From Martinezella miluonensis (lineage in GTDB: Bacteria > Pseudomonadota > Alphaproteobacteria > Rhizobiales > Rhizobiaceae), in the NCBI RefSeq assembly GCF_900094545.1, contig NZ_FMAH01000032.1, positions 19,772 to 83,771 of the forward strand: a stretch of DNA of 64,000 bases, given 5' to 3'. Both the position numbers and the translations under genes were made by a program. Positions 1 through 9,349 of this stretch are shown here, piece by piece (within the stretch, counting starts at the first letter, position 1; every line of letters starts with the position of its first letter). The notes beneath the pieces are model-generated. The model did not search any database. It was not told the DNA's origin and saw nothing but the letters and a program-made list of their open reading frames with translations.

Positions 1-464
1 CCGCCGAGCGTCTGGCGGCAGCCCTGATGCACACGCTGCTCGAAGGCGGCCTGCCGCAAACCGAGATGATCCGCGGCTGGAGCGATATCGTGCTGATCGG
101 CGATTTTCTCGATGATGCCGACAGCGTCATGAGCCGGATCGGACCTCTGGCGCGCCGTGGCTTGCGCGGCCATGTCGTTGAAGTGGCCGATCCAGCCGAG
201 GAAATCTTTCCGTATAGCGGCCGCACGGAGTTCAGCGATCCGGAAACGGGCTCGAAACTGATTGCCGGCCGTGCGGAAAACTTGCGGGACGACTATCAGC
301 GGGCCTATCTCGCCCGCCGCGAGAACCTCGGCCAGGCCCTGCGCCATCTCGGCTGGACCTTCGTCAGCCATCGCACCGATCGTCTGGCGTCAGAAGCGCT
401 CGTCGCCGTGCATATGTATCTTTCCGGCATGCCTGCGCGGGTAGCACCTGGAGGGCGGCCATGA
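1..464 (+). CDS. DUF58 domain-containing protein (C-terminal part, cut by window edge)
   Basis: The reading frame is open from the first codon (position 3) to the TGA at 462-464, so the start lies outside the window. The visible tail (WSDIVLIGDFLDD, then GLRGHVVEVADPAEE and a conserved YLARRENL segment) fits the end of DUF58 proteins, which accompany MoxR ATPases and von Willebrand-like membrane proteins. It overlaps the next gene by four bases (ATGA), which indicates translational coupling in one operon. The cellular role of this operon family is not firmly established; a part in envelope or protein-complex assembly is inferred from MoxR/BatA relatives. Confidence 0.8.
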   Translation, partial: AERLAAALMHTLLEGGLPQTEMIRGWSDIVLIGDFLDDADSVMSRIGPLARRGLRGHVVEVADPAEEIFPYSGRTEFSDPETGSKLIAGRAENLRDDYQRAYLARRENLGQALRHLGWTFVSHRTDRLASEALVAVHMYLSGMPARVAPGGRP

Positions 465-3283
465 CCGGCCTTTCCTTCGCATTCGCTTCCCCTGCCATCC
501 TCGCAGCCCTGATCCTGCTTCCTGTGATCTGGTGGCTTCTGCGCCTGACGCCGCCGCAGCCGCGAACGGAAGTCTTCCCGCCGCTGCGCATCCTCGCGTC
601 CATTCTCAAGCGTGAGGAAACGCCGGCCCGCAGCCCGTGGTGGCTGACATTGCTACGCATGCTGCTTGCAGCGCTGGTGATCCTCGCGATCGCCAATCCG
701 ATGTTCAATCCGCGCACCAACACCCTGTCGAGCGGCGGCCCGCTGGTCTTGATGATCGACAATAGCTGGGCGAGCACGTCGGACTGGGAGCGCCGTGTCC
801 GAACAGCAGACGCACTGATCGACGATGCCGACGCAAAGAGCATCCCGGTCTCGATCGCCTTTACCGCCGAACAGGGCAATGATGCGACACCGGGTGCCGC
901 GACGGCGGCGCGCGACAAGCTGCATGCGATGAACCCAAGACCGCTGGTGCCGGACCGGCAGCGTGCCGCCGACGCCGTGAAGGCCGCGCTCAATGGCAGC
1001 AAGCCGGGGACTATCGCTTTCATCTCCGATGGCATCGAGAGCAAAGCCAAGGACGACATCGTCAGCCGGCTCTCCGCGCTTCAGCCGAGCGAGCTGCGCC
1101 TGATCGAAGGCGACGGCAACGACATTCTCGCGATCACCGGCGCAGCCAACAACGCCAACGACATGACGGTTACGGCAACGCGGCTGAACGGCGCCAACCC
1201 GCTCCGACTTCAGTTGACGGCACAGGACAATCAGGGCCGACCGATCGCCAACGGCTCGCTGAGTTTCGCCGGCGGTCAGACGGTTGCGACCGGCTCCATC
1301 GCCGCTCCCTTCGAGATGCGCAACGATTTTGCCCGCATCAACGTCGACCGCTATGCCAGCGCCGGCACCGTTCACCTGCTCGACGATGGCTTCCGCCGCC
1401 GCCGTGTGGCGCTTCTTTCCGGTCAGGCGGCCGACGAATTCCAGCCGATCCTTTCGCCGCTCTACTACATTGAACGCGCCCTTAACCCCTATGCCGAGCT
1501 GATCCAGCCCAACAGCGCGGATCTGGCAAAATCGATTCCGCAACTGCTGGCCGGCAACCCCTCTGTGATCATCATGGCCGATGTCGGCCGCCTGCCGCAG
1601 GAAAGCTATGCGCCGCTGCAGCGCTGGATCGAGAATGGCGGCACGCTGATCCGCTTCGCCGGACCGCGCCTTGCCGCAGCGCCCGCCGATGATCCGCTCG
1701 TCCCCGTGACACTGCGGCAGGGCGAGCGGACGTTCGGCGGCGCGCTCTCCTGGGCCGAGCCACAGCCGCTAGCCGATTTCCCATCGTTCGGCCCCTTCGC
1801 CGGCATGCCGAAGCCGACCAATGTGCTGATCAAGCGGCAGGTTCTGGCCGAACCGACGCCGGATCTTGCCGAGCGCACCTGGGCAAGCCTTGCCGACGGA
1901 ACGCCGCTGGTTACCGAAAAGCAGATGCACGCCGGCCGCGTCATTCTCTTCCACGTCAGCGCCGAACCGCAATGGTCGGATCTGCCGATCTCGGGCGATT
2001 TCGTCGAAATGCTGCGCCGTATCGTCCAGCTGTCGCGCTCCGGCGGCGTCACCTCGACGGAAGGGGCAGCCAAGGCGACCGAGGCATTGCCGCCATACCG
2101 GCTTCTGACGGCCAAGGGCGTGCTGACGAGCGAAATCGGCAGCGCCCGGCCGCTGGAGCCGAACCACAAGGGCGCAGCTGTCGCCAGCTTCGACAACCCG
2201 CCCGGCCTTTACGGCTCCGAAGAAGGCTTTACCGCGCTCAATGTGCTAGCCCCCGGCGCCTCGCTCAAGCCGCTGGATGCATCGGCCGCGGGAGCGATCG
2301 CGCGGGAGGGCCTGATCGGTGGCGAAGCATGGTCCGCCAAGCCGATCCTCTTCACCCTCGCCTTCCTCATCCTTCTGGCCGATAGCCTGATCGTGCTCTT
2401 CATGAATGGCGCTTTCCCGCGCCTTGGCAGGTCGACGAAAACGGCCGGCGGCGGCGCGGCGATGCTGTTGCTGGCTCTTGCGGTCGCGATCTTCCTGCAT
2501 CCGGCAAACGCCTTGGCCGACGATTCCAAGCCCGGCGACGACACTATCTTTTCGCGGCTGGATAAGACCCATCTTGCCTATGTCGTCACCGGCGAATCCG
2601 ACGTCGATCGTATTTCCGAGCGCGGCCTTGCCGGCCTCTCCGACTATCTGACCTACCGCACGACATTGGAGCCAGGCCCGCCGGTGGGGCTGGACCCAGC
2701 GAAGGATGAACTTGCCTTCTATTCGCTGATCTACTGGCCGATATCAGCGACGGCGCCGATGCCGTCCAACGACGCCATCAACCGCATCGACGCCTATATG
2801 CGCAACGGCGGCACCGTGCTCTTCGACACGCGCGACGCCATCAACACCATGGGCGACACATCGACGCCGAGCCCGAACGGCCAGCGGCTGCAGCAGATCC
2901 TCGCCAATCTCGATATTCCGCCCCTCGAGCCTGTGCCGTCAGGCCATGTGCTGACCAAGTCCTTCTATCTGCTTTCGAGTTTTCCCGGCCGCTATGCCGA
3001 TAGCCCGCTCTGGATCGAAGCGCGGCAGGATACGCGCCGCGACGGTAACGCGGTCTCCTCCTCCGATGGCGTGACGCCGATCTTGATCACGGGCAACGAC
3101 TTTGCCGGCGCCTGGGCGATCGACGAAAACGGCTCGCCGCTGCTGCCGACCGTGCCGCCGGACGAGACGCAGCGTGAATATGCCTACCGTACGGGCGTCA
3201 ACATCATCATGTACATGCTGACCGGAAACTATAAGTCCGATCAGGTACATATCCCGGATATCCTGCAGCGGCTGGGGCAGTGA
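461..3283 (+). CDS. DUF4159 domain membrane protein with BatA-type N-terminus
   Basis: A 940-residue protein. Residues about 8-27 and 60-80 are membrane segments typical of a BatA N-terminal domain. A von Willebrand-like region follows (LVLMIDNSWAS near residue 100), then a large extracytoplasmic part. Two more membrane segments lie near 625-650 and 665-690. The last 240 residues form a DUF4159 domain (GGTVLFDTRDA, YSLIYWPI). The start overlaps the DUF58 gene by four bases and the next gene begins two bases after its stop, so the three form an operon. In this family the gene normally follows moxR and DUF58 genes. No enzymatic activity can be assigned from the sequence. Confidence 0.85.
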   Translation: MTGLSFAFASPAILAALILLPVIWWLLRLTPPQPRTEVFPPLRILASILKREETPARSPWWLTLLRMLLAALVILAIANPMFNPRTNTLSSGGPLVLMIDNSWASTSDWERRVRTADALIDDADAKSIPVSIAFTAEQGNDATPGAATAARDKLHAMNPRPLVPDRQRAADAVKAALNGSKPGTIAFISDGIESKAKDDIVSRLSALQPSELRLIEGDGNDILAITGAANNANDMTVTATRLNGANPLRLQLTAQDNQGRPIANGSLSFAGGQTVATGSIAAPFEMRNDFARINVDRYASAGTVHLLDDGFRRRRVALLSGQAADEFQPILSPLYYIERALNPYAELIQPNSADLAKSIPQLLAGNPSVIIMADVGRLPQESYAPLQRWIENGGTLIRFAGPRLAAAPADDPLVPVTLRQGERTFGGALSWAEPQPLADFPSFGPFAGMPKPTNVLIKRQVLAEPTPDLAERTWASLADGTPLVTEKQMHAGRVILFHVSAEPQWSDLPISGDFVEMLRRIVQLSRSGGVTSTEGAAKATEALPPYRLLTAKGVLTSEIGSARPLEPNHKGAAVASFDNPPGLYGSEEGFTALNVLAPGASLKPLDASAAGAIAREGLIGGEAWSAKPILFTLAFLILLADSLIVLFMNGAFPRLGRSTKTAGGGAAMLLLALAVAIFLHPANALADDSKPGDDTIFSRLDKTHLAYVVTGESDVDRISERGLAGLSDYLTYRTTLEPGPPVGLDPAKDELAFYSLIYWPISATAPMPSNDAINRIDAYMRNGGTVLFDTRDAINTMGDTSTPSPNGQRLQQILANLDIPPLEPVPSGHVLTKSFYLLSSFPGRYADSPLWIEARQDTRRDGNAVSSSDGVTPILITGNDFAGAWAIDENGSPLLPTVPPDETQREYAYRTGVNIIMYMLTGNYKSDQVHIPDILQRLGQ

Positions 3284-3284
3284 G

Positions 3285-5357
3285 ATGAATATCGGTTTTG
3301 CCCCATTCCTGCCCTGGCCCGTGCTATCAGCTCTCGCGGCGCTAACCCTTGTCATCGCGGCCATTGCCATCTATCGGCGCCTGCGCGGCAGCTGGATCCG
3401 CGCGCTCGCCGGCATCGCCCTCCTGGCCGCCCTCGCCAATCCGGTGCTGCTGCAGGAAGACCGCGATCAGCTCACCACCATCGTCCCCGTCGTCGTCGAC
3501 CGCAGTCTCAGCCAGGACACGCCGGAACGCACCAAAATGACCGACGATGCCTTGGCTATGCTCAAGGACCGGCTGGCGCAATTCCCGCGCATAGAGCCCC
3601 GCATCGTCGAGGCGCGCGACCCCGCTGAATCCGACTCGCCGTCGACGCGGCTTTTCTCTGCCCTCTCCTCCGCGATCGCGGACGTGCCACCTGCTCGGAT
3701 CGGCGGCGCGATCTTCCTCACCGACGGCCAGATCCACGATATTCCAGGCGTCAACCAGCAGCTCGGTTTCGACGCGCCTATTCATGGGCTGATCACCGGC
3801 AAGCCCGACGAATTCGATCGCCGCATCGAAATCGCGCGCGCACCTCGCTTCGGCATCGTCAATGATGAACAGCAGCTCGTCTTCCATGTCGTCGACGACG
3901 GCAAAAGCCCCGGCGGTGTCGCTGATGTAACCGTCAAAATGAATGGCGACGAAATCGCCACACTGCAGGCGACGCCGGGCCAGGATACGCCGTTCAGCTT
4001 CAAGGTGCCGCGCGCGGGCAACAACGTCCTCGAATTCGCCGTTGCCGAAGTCCCCGGCGAGGTTACGCCCATCAACAACCGCACGGTCCAGCTGATCGAA
4101 GGCATTCGCCAGAACATGCGCGTCCTGCTCGTTTCCGGCGAGCCGCATTCGGGCGAGCGCGCCTGGCGCAACCTGCTGAAATCGGACGCGTCGGTCGATC
4201 TCGTGCATTTCACCATTCTGCGTCCGCCGGACAAACAGGACGGGACGCCGATCAACGAATTGTCGCTGATCGCCTTTCCGACGCGCGAACTCTTCGTCGA
4301 CAAGATCAACTCTTTCGACCTGATCATTTTCGACCGTTACCAGGACCGGCAGAACGTCCTGCCGACGATCTATTATGATTACATGGCGCAATATGTCGAA
4401 AACGGCGGTGCGTTGCTCGTGGCGGCAGGCCCCGAACATGCCGCCGGCAATTCGATCGCCCTGACGCCGCTCGCCTCGGTTCTGCCGGCAGAGCCGACCG
4501 GGCAGATGATCGAGAAGCCCTTCTATCCGCGCCTGTCGGAGCAGGGCCGCAAGCATCCGGTAACGCGCGGTCTCGATGGATCGGACACGGAGCCACCGCA
4601 TTGGGGCCGCTGGTTCCGCAGCGTCGATGTCGAAAAGCCGCAGGGACAGACAGTCATGGTCGGTGCCGACAACAGCCCGCTGCTGGTGCTGAACCGCGTC
4701 GGCCGCGGCCGCGTCGCCATGCTGCTTTCGGACGAAGGCTGGCTTTGGGCACGCGGTTTTGAGGGCGGCGGCCCGCACGTGTCGCTCTATCGGCGCATTG
4801 CCCATTGGCTGTTGAAGGAGCCGGCGCTGGAAGAAGAGGCCCTGACGGCGAATGCCGCCGGCCGCACGCTGCAGGTGACGCGCCAGACCATTGGCGACGA
4901 TCCCGGCCCGGCAACGATCAAATCGCCGTCCGGCAAGACGCAAGCATTGCCTCTGAAGCAGACAGAGCCTGGTCTCCACCAGGCTCAGAAGCATATGGAC
5001 GAGATCGGGCTTTTCCAGATCGCCGACGGCAATCTTTCGACGCTGGTGCATATCGGCGCCATCGATGCACCGGAATTCAAGGCGATGATCTCGACCACCG
5101 AAACGCTGAAGCCGCTGGCGCAGAAGACTAAGGGCCTCGTCACTCGCGTCGCCGGCGCCAATGGCGGCGTCACGGTCCCGCAGGTCCTGCCGGTTCGCGG
5201 TGCCGTGCGCATCGCAGACGGCCAGCGCCTGACCATCCGCATGACGGACGAAACCGTGCTGAAGGGGATCAATAGTCTGCCCCTCTTCGCCGGCTTTGCC
5301 GGTCTAGCCGTACTCCTCTTTGCCTTCTCGGCCACATGGTGGCGCGAAGGACGGTGA
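3285..5357 (+). CDS. large membrane protein of the MoxR/DUF58/DUF4159 cluster (glutamine-amidotransferase-like fold)
   Basis: A 690-residue protein with two membrane segments at the N-terminus (about 12-30 and 36-54) and one at the C-terminus (about 662-683), leaving a large periplasmic domain. The segment around residues 345-385 (LIIFDRYQ, then ENGGALLVAAGPE) resembles the class I glutamine-amidotransferase-like fold seen in the third protein of these clusters, but no catalytic Cys-His-Glu triad is evident. A regulatory or structural role is therefore more likely than catalysis. It starts two bases after the DUF4159 stop and is the last clearly co-oriented membrane member of the operon. Confidence 0.8.
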   Translation: MNIGFAPFLPWPVLSALAALTLVIAAIAIYRRLRGSWIRALAGIALLAALANPVLLQEDRDQLTTIVPVVVDRSLSQDTPERTKMTDDALAMLKDRLAQFPRIEPRIVEARDPAESDSPSTRLFSALSSAIADVPPARIGGAIFLTDGQIHDIPGVNQQLGFDAPIHGLITGKPDEFDRRIEIARAPRFGIVNDEQQLVFHVVDDGKSPGGVADVTVKMNGDEIATLQATPGQDTPFSFKVPRAGNNVLEFAVAEVPGEVTPINNRTVQLIEGIRQNMRVLLVSGEPHSGERAWRNLLKSDASVDLVHFTILRPPDKQDGTPINELSLIAFPTRELFVDKINSFDLIIFDRYQDRQNVLPTIYYDYMAQYVENGGALLVAAGPEHAAGNSIALTPLASVLPAEPTGQMIEKPFYPRLSEQGRKHPVTRGLDGSDTEPPHWGRWFRSVDVEKPQGQTVMVGADNSPLLVLNRVGRGRVAMLLSDEGWLWARGFEGGGPHVSLYRRIAHWLLKEPALEEEALTANAAGRTLQVTRQTIGDDPGPATIKSPSGKTQALPLKQTEPGLHQAQKHMDEIGLFQIADGNLSTLVHIGAIDAPEFKAMISTTETLKPLAQKTKGLVTRVAGANGGVTVPQVLPVRGAVRIADGQRLTIRMTDETVLKGINSLPLFAGFAGLAVLLFAFSATWWREGR

Positions 5358-5361
5358 ACCG

Positions 5362-5787
5362 ATGACACAATTCGACATAACCGACGCCCCCTCCGAAGCC
5401 GAACTCGCCGCGATCAGCGAGGGGCTGACCGCCTTCAACGCCGCCGATGTCGGCGCATCTGAAAGGCGATCGCTGGCGGTGCTGATCCGTGACGAGAGCG
5501 GCAAGACCATCGGCGGGATTTCGGGTTACACGGCTTGGGGATGGCTGTTCACGCAATGGCTGTTCGTGCCGGAAACCTTGCGCGGCCAGGGCATGGCAGG
5601 CAAGCTGCTCGAGGCGGCGGAAGCCGAAGCTGCAGCCCGCGGCTGTTTCGGGGCGTGGATCGATACGTTCAATCCGCAAGCACTGCATGCCTATCAGCGG
5701 CAGGGCTATGCGATCTTCGGAGAACTGCCAGACTTTCCCGTCGGCCGCACCCGCTTCTTCCTGCAGAAAAAACTATCGCCTCGCTGA
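5362..5787 (+). CDS. GNAT family N-acetyltransferase
   Basis: A 141-residue protein. The ATG at 5362 is chosen because it lies just after the preceding stop and gives a normal N-terminus (MTQFDITDAP). It carries the acetyl-CoA loop of GNAT enzymes (LRGQGMAGKLLEAAE, about residues 73-87), then the YQRQGYAIFGEL segment typical of the C-terminal half. The hydrophobic AWGWLFTQWLFVPE strand precedes the loop. Only four bases separate it from the upstream membrane protein, so it is probably cotranscribed. The substrate is unknown. Confidence 0.85.
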   Translation: MTQFDITDAPSEAELAAISEGLTAFNAADVGASERRSLAVLIRDESGKTIGGISGYTAWGWLFTQWLFVPETLRGQGMAGKLLEAAEAEAAARGCFGAWIDTFNPQALHAYQRQGYAIFGELPDFPVGRTRFFLQKKLSPR

Positions 5788-5824
5788 TCACAGCGCGGCG
5801 ACGTTTTTCCATATATTGTAGGGC

Positions 5825-6397
5825 TTAGACGGCAATCGCCGTCCGCTGCATCATGTCGTCGAGATCTTCGTCTTGGTCCGCGATAGCCGAGGCGGCATCA
5901 TCGCGCCAGGCGATAGAACCCTGCAGCCGCGCATGCGTGTCGGCAGCGATCGGCACGACCAGAACGCGGTTGGGATCGACCGGGCCTGGAAATGCCAAGG
6001 CATTGTAGGCAACCTTTTCGAAGCCGAGCGGGCAGTAGTATGGCGGGTCGCCGACGAGGATGACGGCTTCCGAGCCGTTGCGTTTGGCTGCCTCGACAGC
6101 GATCCGCACAAGCTCGCGACCGATACCCTTGTTCTTATGCGAGGGCCGCACGGCAAGCGGTCCGAGCAAGTGCCCTCTGACCGTGCCGGCAAGAACCGGC
6201 GTCATCCGTACAGATGCGATCGTCTCCCCATCATCGGCGCAGATGAGGGACAGCGACAGATCATGCGGCCCCTGCTCGCGAATCCGCGCGGCGGCGCGCG
6301 TAAACCGACCGGGACCAAATGCTTCTTCGTTGATGAGTTCGATGGCAGCGTCGTGCGACGCATCCTCAGTGAGGTAGATCAGATCGTGCTTGTACAT
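5825..6397 (-). CDS. GNAT family N-acetyltransferase (YhbS-like)
   Basis: A 190-residue protein on the minus strand, convergent with the previous acetyltransferase. The acetyl-CoA binding loop is HKNKGIGRELVRIAVEAAK (about residues 86-104), preceded by GPLAVRPSHKN and followed by ILVGDPPYYCPLGFEKV, a signature of the YhbS-type acetyltransferases. The C-terminal 40 residues are acidic and look peripheral. The substrate cannot be told from sequence. It is apparently monocistronic, with a 355-base non-coding stretch upstream. Confidence 0.85.
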   Translation of the reverse strand: MYKHDLIYLTEDASHDAAIELINEEAFGPGRFTRAAARIREQGPHDLSLSLICADDGETIASVRMTPVLAGTVRGHLLGPLAVRPSHKNKGIGRELVRIAVEAAKRNGSEAVILVGDPPYYCPLGFEKVAYNALAFPGPVDPNRVLVVPIAADTHARLQGSIAWRDDAASAIADQDEDLDDMMQRTAIAV

Positions 6398-6752
6398 TAG
6401 ACCAAGAAAACCGGATAGACAGACGGAATTGTTCTCGAAGGCGCTCGTCGAGCGTTCGGGATCATCGGCGTCGTCGCAGGCTTCTGGTGACTTTCATGAC
6501 AAGTAGTCCTCAAAGTGTGACAAGCCCGATAGCAGGAAATATCCGGCGCGTCCAATGCAAAATGCATGCTGCCATCTGTTGATGCAAGATGATGTCCGCA
6601 TGATGACAGCCGCAGAAAATCAGTGGTCAGCACACTACATCTGCCAAAGATCCCACCAGCTACGCAGTGTTCAGCGTTTATCATCTCGAAATTTGACGAC
6701 CATGCCGTATGTTCACCCTCAAACCTCAGCAGTATTCCGAAAGGACAGAACA
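6398..6752. other. Intergenic stretch between divergent genes
   Basis: This 355-base gap separates the divergently transcribed acetyltransferase and glutathione-transferase-like genes and should hold both promoters. I see no RNA gene, no repeat and no promoter that fits a good consensus. The reading frame of the downstream gene is open upwards to 6555, but the extra segment has no family-like sequence. Confidence 0.4.
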
Positions 6753-7742
6753 ATGGGCATGTTGGTTGACGGCGTTTGGCACGACGTCTGGTACGACACC
6801 GAAAAGACGAAAGGCCATTTCAAGCGCGCCGCGTCGCAATTCCGCAACTGGATCACGCCTGACGGCGCAGCCGGCCCAACCGGAACTGGGGGCTTCAAGG
6901 CAGAGGCCGGACGCTACCACCTCTACGTTTCGCTCGCCTGCCCCTGGGCGCATCGAACCCTGATCTTCCGCAAGCTGAAGAAGCTAGAGTCTCTGATCCC
7001 GGTCTCGATCGTCGACCCGCTGATGCTGGAAAATGGTTGGGAATTCAAAGGGAAAGACGGCGGAACGATCGATCCCCTTTTCGGCGCCAAGACGCTCTGG
7101 GAAATCTACGTCAGGGCCGACCCGCATTATTCCGGCCGGGTGACCGTCCCCGTTCTCTGGGACAAGCAGACCGGAACGATCGTCAACAACGAGTCGGCCG
7201 AGATCATCCGCATGTTCAACAGCGCATTCGACGCATTGACCGGCTCCAGGGAGGATTTCTATCCCGCCGATCTGCGCGCTGATATCGATGCCCTGAACGA
7301 ACTCGTCTACGACAGGGTCAACAACGGCGTCTACAAAGCGGGCTTCGCGACGGCGCAGGACGCCTACGAGGACAGTGCCCGCCGCCTCTTTGAAACCCTC
7401 GATATGCTCGACGCCAGGCTGTCGACGCAACGCTACCTGTTCGGAGAAGGTTTGACCGAAGCCGATTGGCGGCTGTTTACCACGCTCGTGCGGTTCGACG
7501 CCGTCTATGTCGGCCATTTCAAATGCAACATCCGCCGCATCGCCGACTATCCGAACCTAACGGCATATCTGAGAGACCTCTATCAGGTTCCCGGCGTGGC
7601 AGAGACCGTGAACCTCACCCATATCAAAGATCATTACTATCGCAGCCACAGGGCGATCAATCCGACGGGCATCGTTCCCGTCGGCCCCGAGCTGGATTTC
7701 GATCGTCCGCATGGCCGAGAGCAGCTCGCGAAAGCGGCTTGA
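6753..7742 (+). CDS. glutathione S-transferase family protein, glutathionyl-hydroquinone reductase type
   Basis: A 329-residue protein. The ATG at 6753 follows an AAGGACAG ribosome-binding site and gives the family's usual N-terminus (MGMLVDGVW); the frame extends further up but without homologous character. The segment YVSLACPWAHRT puts the catalytic cysteine at about residue 63 in the Cys-Pro-Trp-Ala motif of YqjG/PcpF-type enzymes, which reduce glutathionyl-hydroquinones. The C-terminal helical domain contains the LTEADWRLFTTLVRFDAVY and HIKDHYYRSH signatures. The likely role is cytosolic detoxification of quinone-glutathione conjugates. Confidence 0.9.
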   Translation: MGMLVDGVWHDVWYDTEKTKGHFKRAASQFRNWITPDGAAGPTGTGGFKAEAGRYHLYVSLACPWAHRTLIFRKLKKLESLIPVSIVDPLMLENGWEFKGKDGGTIDPLFGAKTLWEIYVRADPHYSGRVTVPVLWDKQTGTIVNNESAEIIRMFNSAFDALTGSREDFYPADLRADIDALNELVYDRVNNGVYKAGFATAQDAYEDSARRLFETLDMLDARLSTQRYLFGEGLTEADWRLFTTLVRFDAVYVGHFKCNIRRIADYPNLTAYLRDLYQVPGVAETVNLTHIKDHYYRSHRAINPTGIVPVGPELDFDRPHGREQLAKAA

Positions 7743-7777
7743 TCGGAGAGCACAAGTCTCCTGCCACCGGCGGGCGG

Positions 7778-8269
7778 CTACCAGTAGCTGGAAGGGCGCT
7801 CAGCCCCTTCCAGTTCCTCCAGCCTGCGATATGTCGCCTGCGTCGTACCCGGAGGAAGTGCGTTGCGCGGAAAGAAACCGGTTTCGACGATTTCACGATC
7901 CGCCATGCGCGGCGCGGTCTGCGTTACCTCGACACGGTAGAAGACGACATGATCGCGTTTGCTGATACGATTGTTGAAATAGACGTGGAAGAGCTGCGGC
8001 TCGCCTGAGATCACCAGATTGCCTTCCTCGCGCAACTCCTTCTCGAGCGCCTGCTCCACCGTTTCGTGGCGTTCGACGCCGCCGCCAGGCATGTGCCAGC
8101 CGGCGATATAGGAGTGTCGCACCAGAAAGATCCGCCCTTCGCTGTCGAAACACGCGGCGCGCACGCCGAGCGTCATACTGCGGGTCAGCACGAAATAGAC
8201 ATGCAATGCACGGCCAAAGAGCCATGCCCACGCGCTACTCTTCTCATTCCGGGCAGCCTTCTCACTCAT
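7778..8269 (-). CDS. Nudix hydrolase
   Basis: A 163-residue protein. The Nudix box is at about residues 62-84, GGGVERHETVEQALEKELREEG. It matches the G-x5-E-x7-RE-U-x-EE-x-G-U pattern except that the first arginine of the RE pair is lysine. The acidic metal-binding residues are kept, so hydrolase activity remains plausible. The N-terminal 30 residues are aromatic-rich (WAWLFGRALHVYFVL). It lies between a convergent glutathione-transferase-like gene and a divergent phosphoesterase gene. The nucleotide substrate is unknown. Confidence 0.85.
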   Translation of the reverse strand: MSEKAARNEKSSAWAWLFGRALHVYFVLTRSMTLGVRAACFDSEGRIFLVRHSYIAGWHMPGGGVERHETVEQALEKELREEGNLVISGEPQLFHVYFNNRISKRDHVVFYRVEVTQTAPRMADREIVETGFFPRNALPPGTTQATYRRLEELEGAERPSSYW

Positions 8270-8337
8270 GCACGAACCTTCATCCCTCGCCTTGCATTCA
8301 AACGGGCGATCTATTTGTTTTGACGATAGACTGGGCT

Positions 8338-9258
8338 ATGTCTCATCCCATGTTCAAGCTCGCGCATATTTCCGACGTACACCTCGGCCCCCTGCCACGC
8401 CTTTCGATCAGAGAACTCGCCTCCAAACGTATAACCGGATTTGTGAACTGGCACAGGAACCGGCGCAAGCATCTTTTTGGCAATACGCTCGACCTGCTTC
8501 TGGACGATATCAGGACAAAGCAGGCCGACCATCTCGCCGTAACGGGCGATCTCGTCAACCTTGCGAGCGGCATCGAGATCGAGACGGCGGCCACATGGCT
8601 GAAGATGGTCGGCGACCCCGTGCACACTTCGGTCGTTCCCGGCAATCACGATGCCTATGTGCCCGGCGCCTACGAAAAGGCCATGCGCGCCTGGTATCCT
8701 TACGTCAGAGGCGACCGCGCGTCGGCCGAATGGCGGGAGGATCAGCGCGTCTTCCCGTATCTTCGTATTCGGGACCAAGTCGCACTCATCGGATGCTCGA
8801 CCGCCGTCGCCACGCCGCCTTTCGCCGCCAGCGGCTTTTACTCCGCCCGCCAGGCGCGCGAGACGGTGAATATGCTTCGCGCGGCCGGCGATGCCGGGCT
8901 CTTTCGCATCGTCATGATCCATCATCCGCCAATCCGCGGCGCGACTAGCTTCTACAAGCGTATGATCGGCATTCGCCGCTTTGCAGCAGCCATTTCGACC
9001 GGTGGTGCTGAGCTGGTTCTTCATGGCCATACCCACCTCAATACCGTGCACTGGCTGCGCGGCCACGCCGACCCTGTGCCGGTTGTTGGCATCGCGTCGG
9101 CTTCCCAGAATGTCGGCGGATTAAAGCCACCGGCCGCCTACAATCTCTTCACGATCGCTGGCCGGCCAGGCGCCTGGGAGTTGAAGGCCGAACGCTATAG
9201 CCTTAACACCGCTGGCAACGGCGTGGATGCGGACGGCGTCGATATTCTTGCGCCATGA
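8338..9258 (+). CDS. metallophosphoesterase
   Basis: A 306-residue calcineurin-like phosphoesterase. All five metal-site blocks are visible in order: HISDVHLG, TGDLVN, VPGNHDAY, IHHPPIRG and LHGHTHLN. They support a binuclear metal centre and hydrolysis of a phosphomono- or diester. The ATG at 8338 is preferred because it lies directly ahead of the conserved MFKLAHISD strand, although its ribosome-binding site is weak and ATG 8350 is an alternative. It is divergent from the Nudix gene, 68 bases away. The substrate is not predictable. Confidence 0.88.
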   Translation: MSHPMFKLAHISDVHLGPLPRLSIRELASKRITGFVNWHRNRRKHLFGNTLDLLLDDIRTKQADHLAVTGDLVNLASGIEIETAATWLKMVGDPVHTSVVPGNHDAYVPGAYEKAMRAWYPYVRGDRASAEWREDQRVFPYLRIRDQVALIGCSTAVATPPFAASGFYSARQARETVNMLRAAGDAGLFRIVMIHHPPIRGATSFYKRMIGIRRFAAAISTGGAELVLHGHTHLNTVHWLRGHADPVPVVGIASASQNVGGLKPPAAYNLFTIAGRPGAWELKAERYSLNTAGNGVDADGVDILAP

Positions 9259-9349
9259 TCCGCGTTTTGCCGCCATGGACCTCGTCGTTTCGGTGGCGTT
9301 TTCTAAGATGCCGAGCTACAATTGAAACCTCGGAATCCTGGAGGATAAC

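Noticed and set aside
364..1059. Long minus-strand frame (231 codons) opposite the DUF58/DUF4159 genes
   Set aside because: It overlaps strong plus-strand coding sequence; high-GC genomes produce such antisense frames, and it has no family character.
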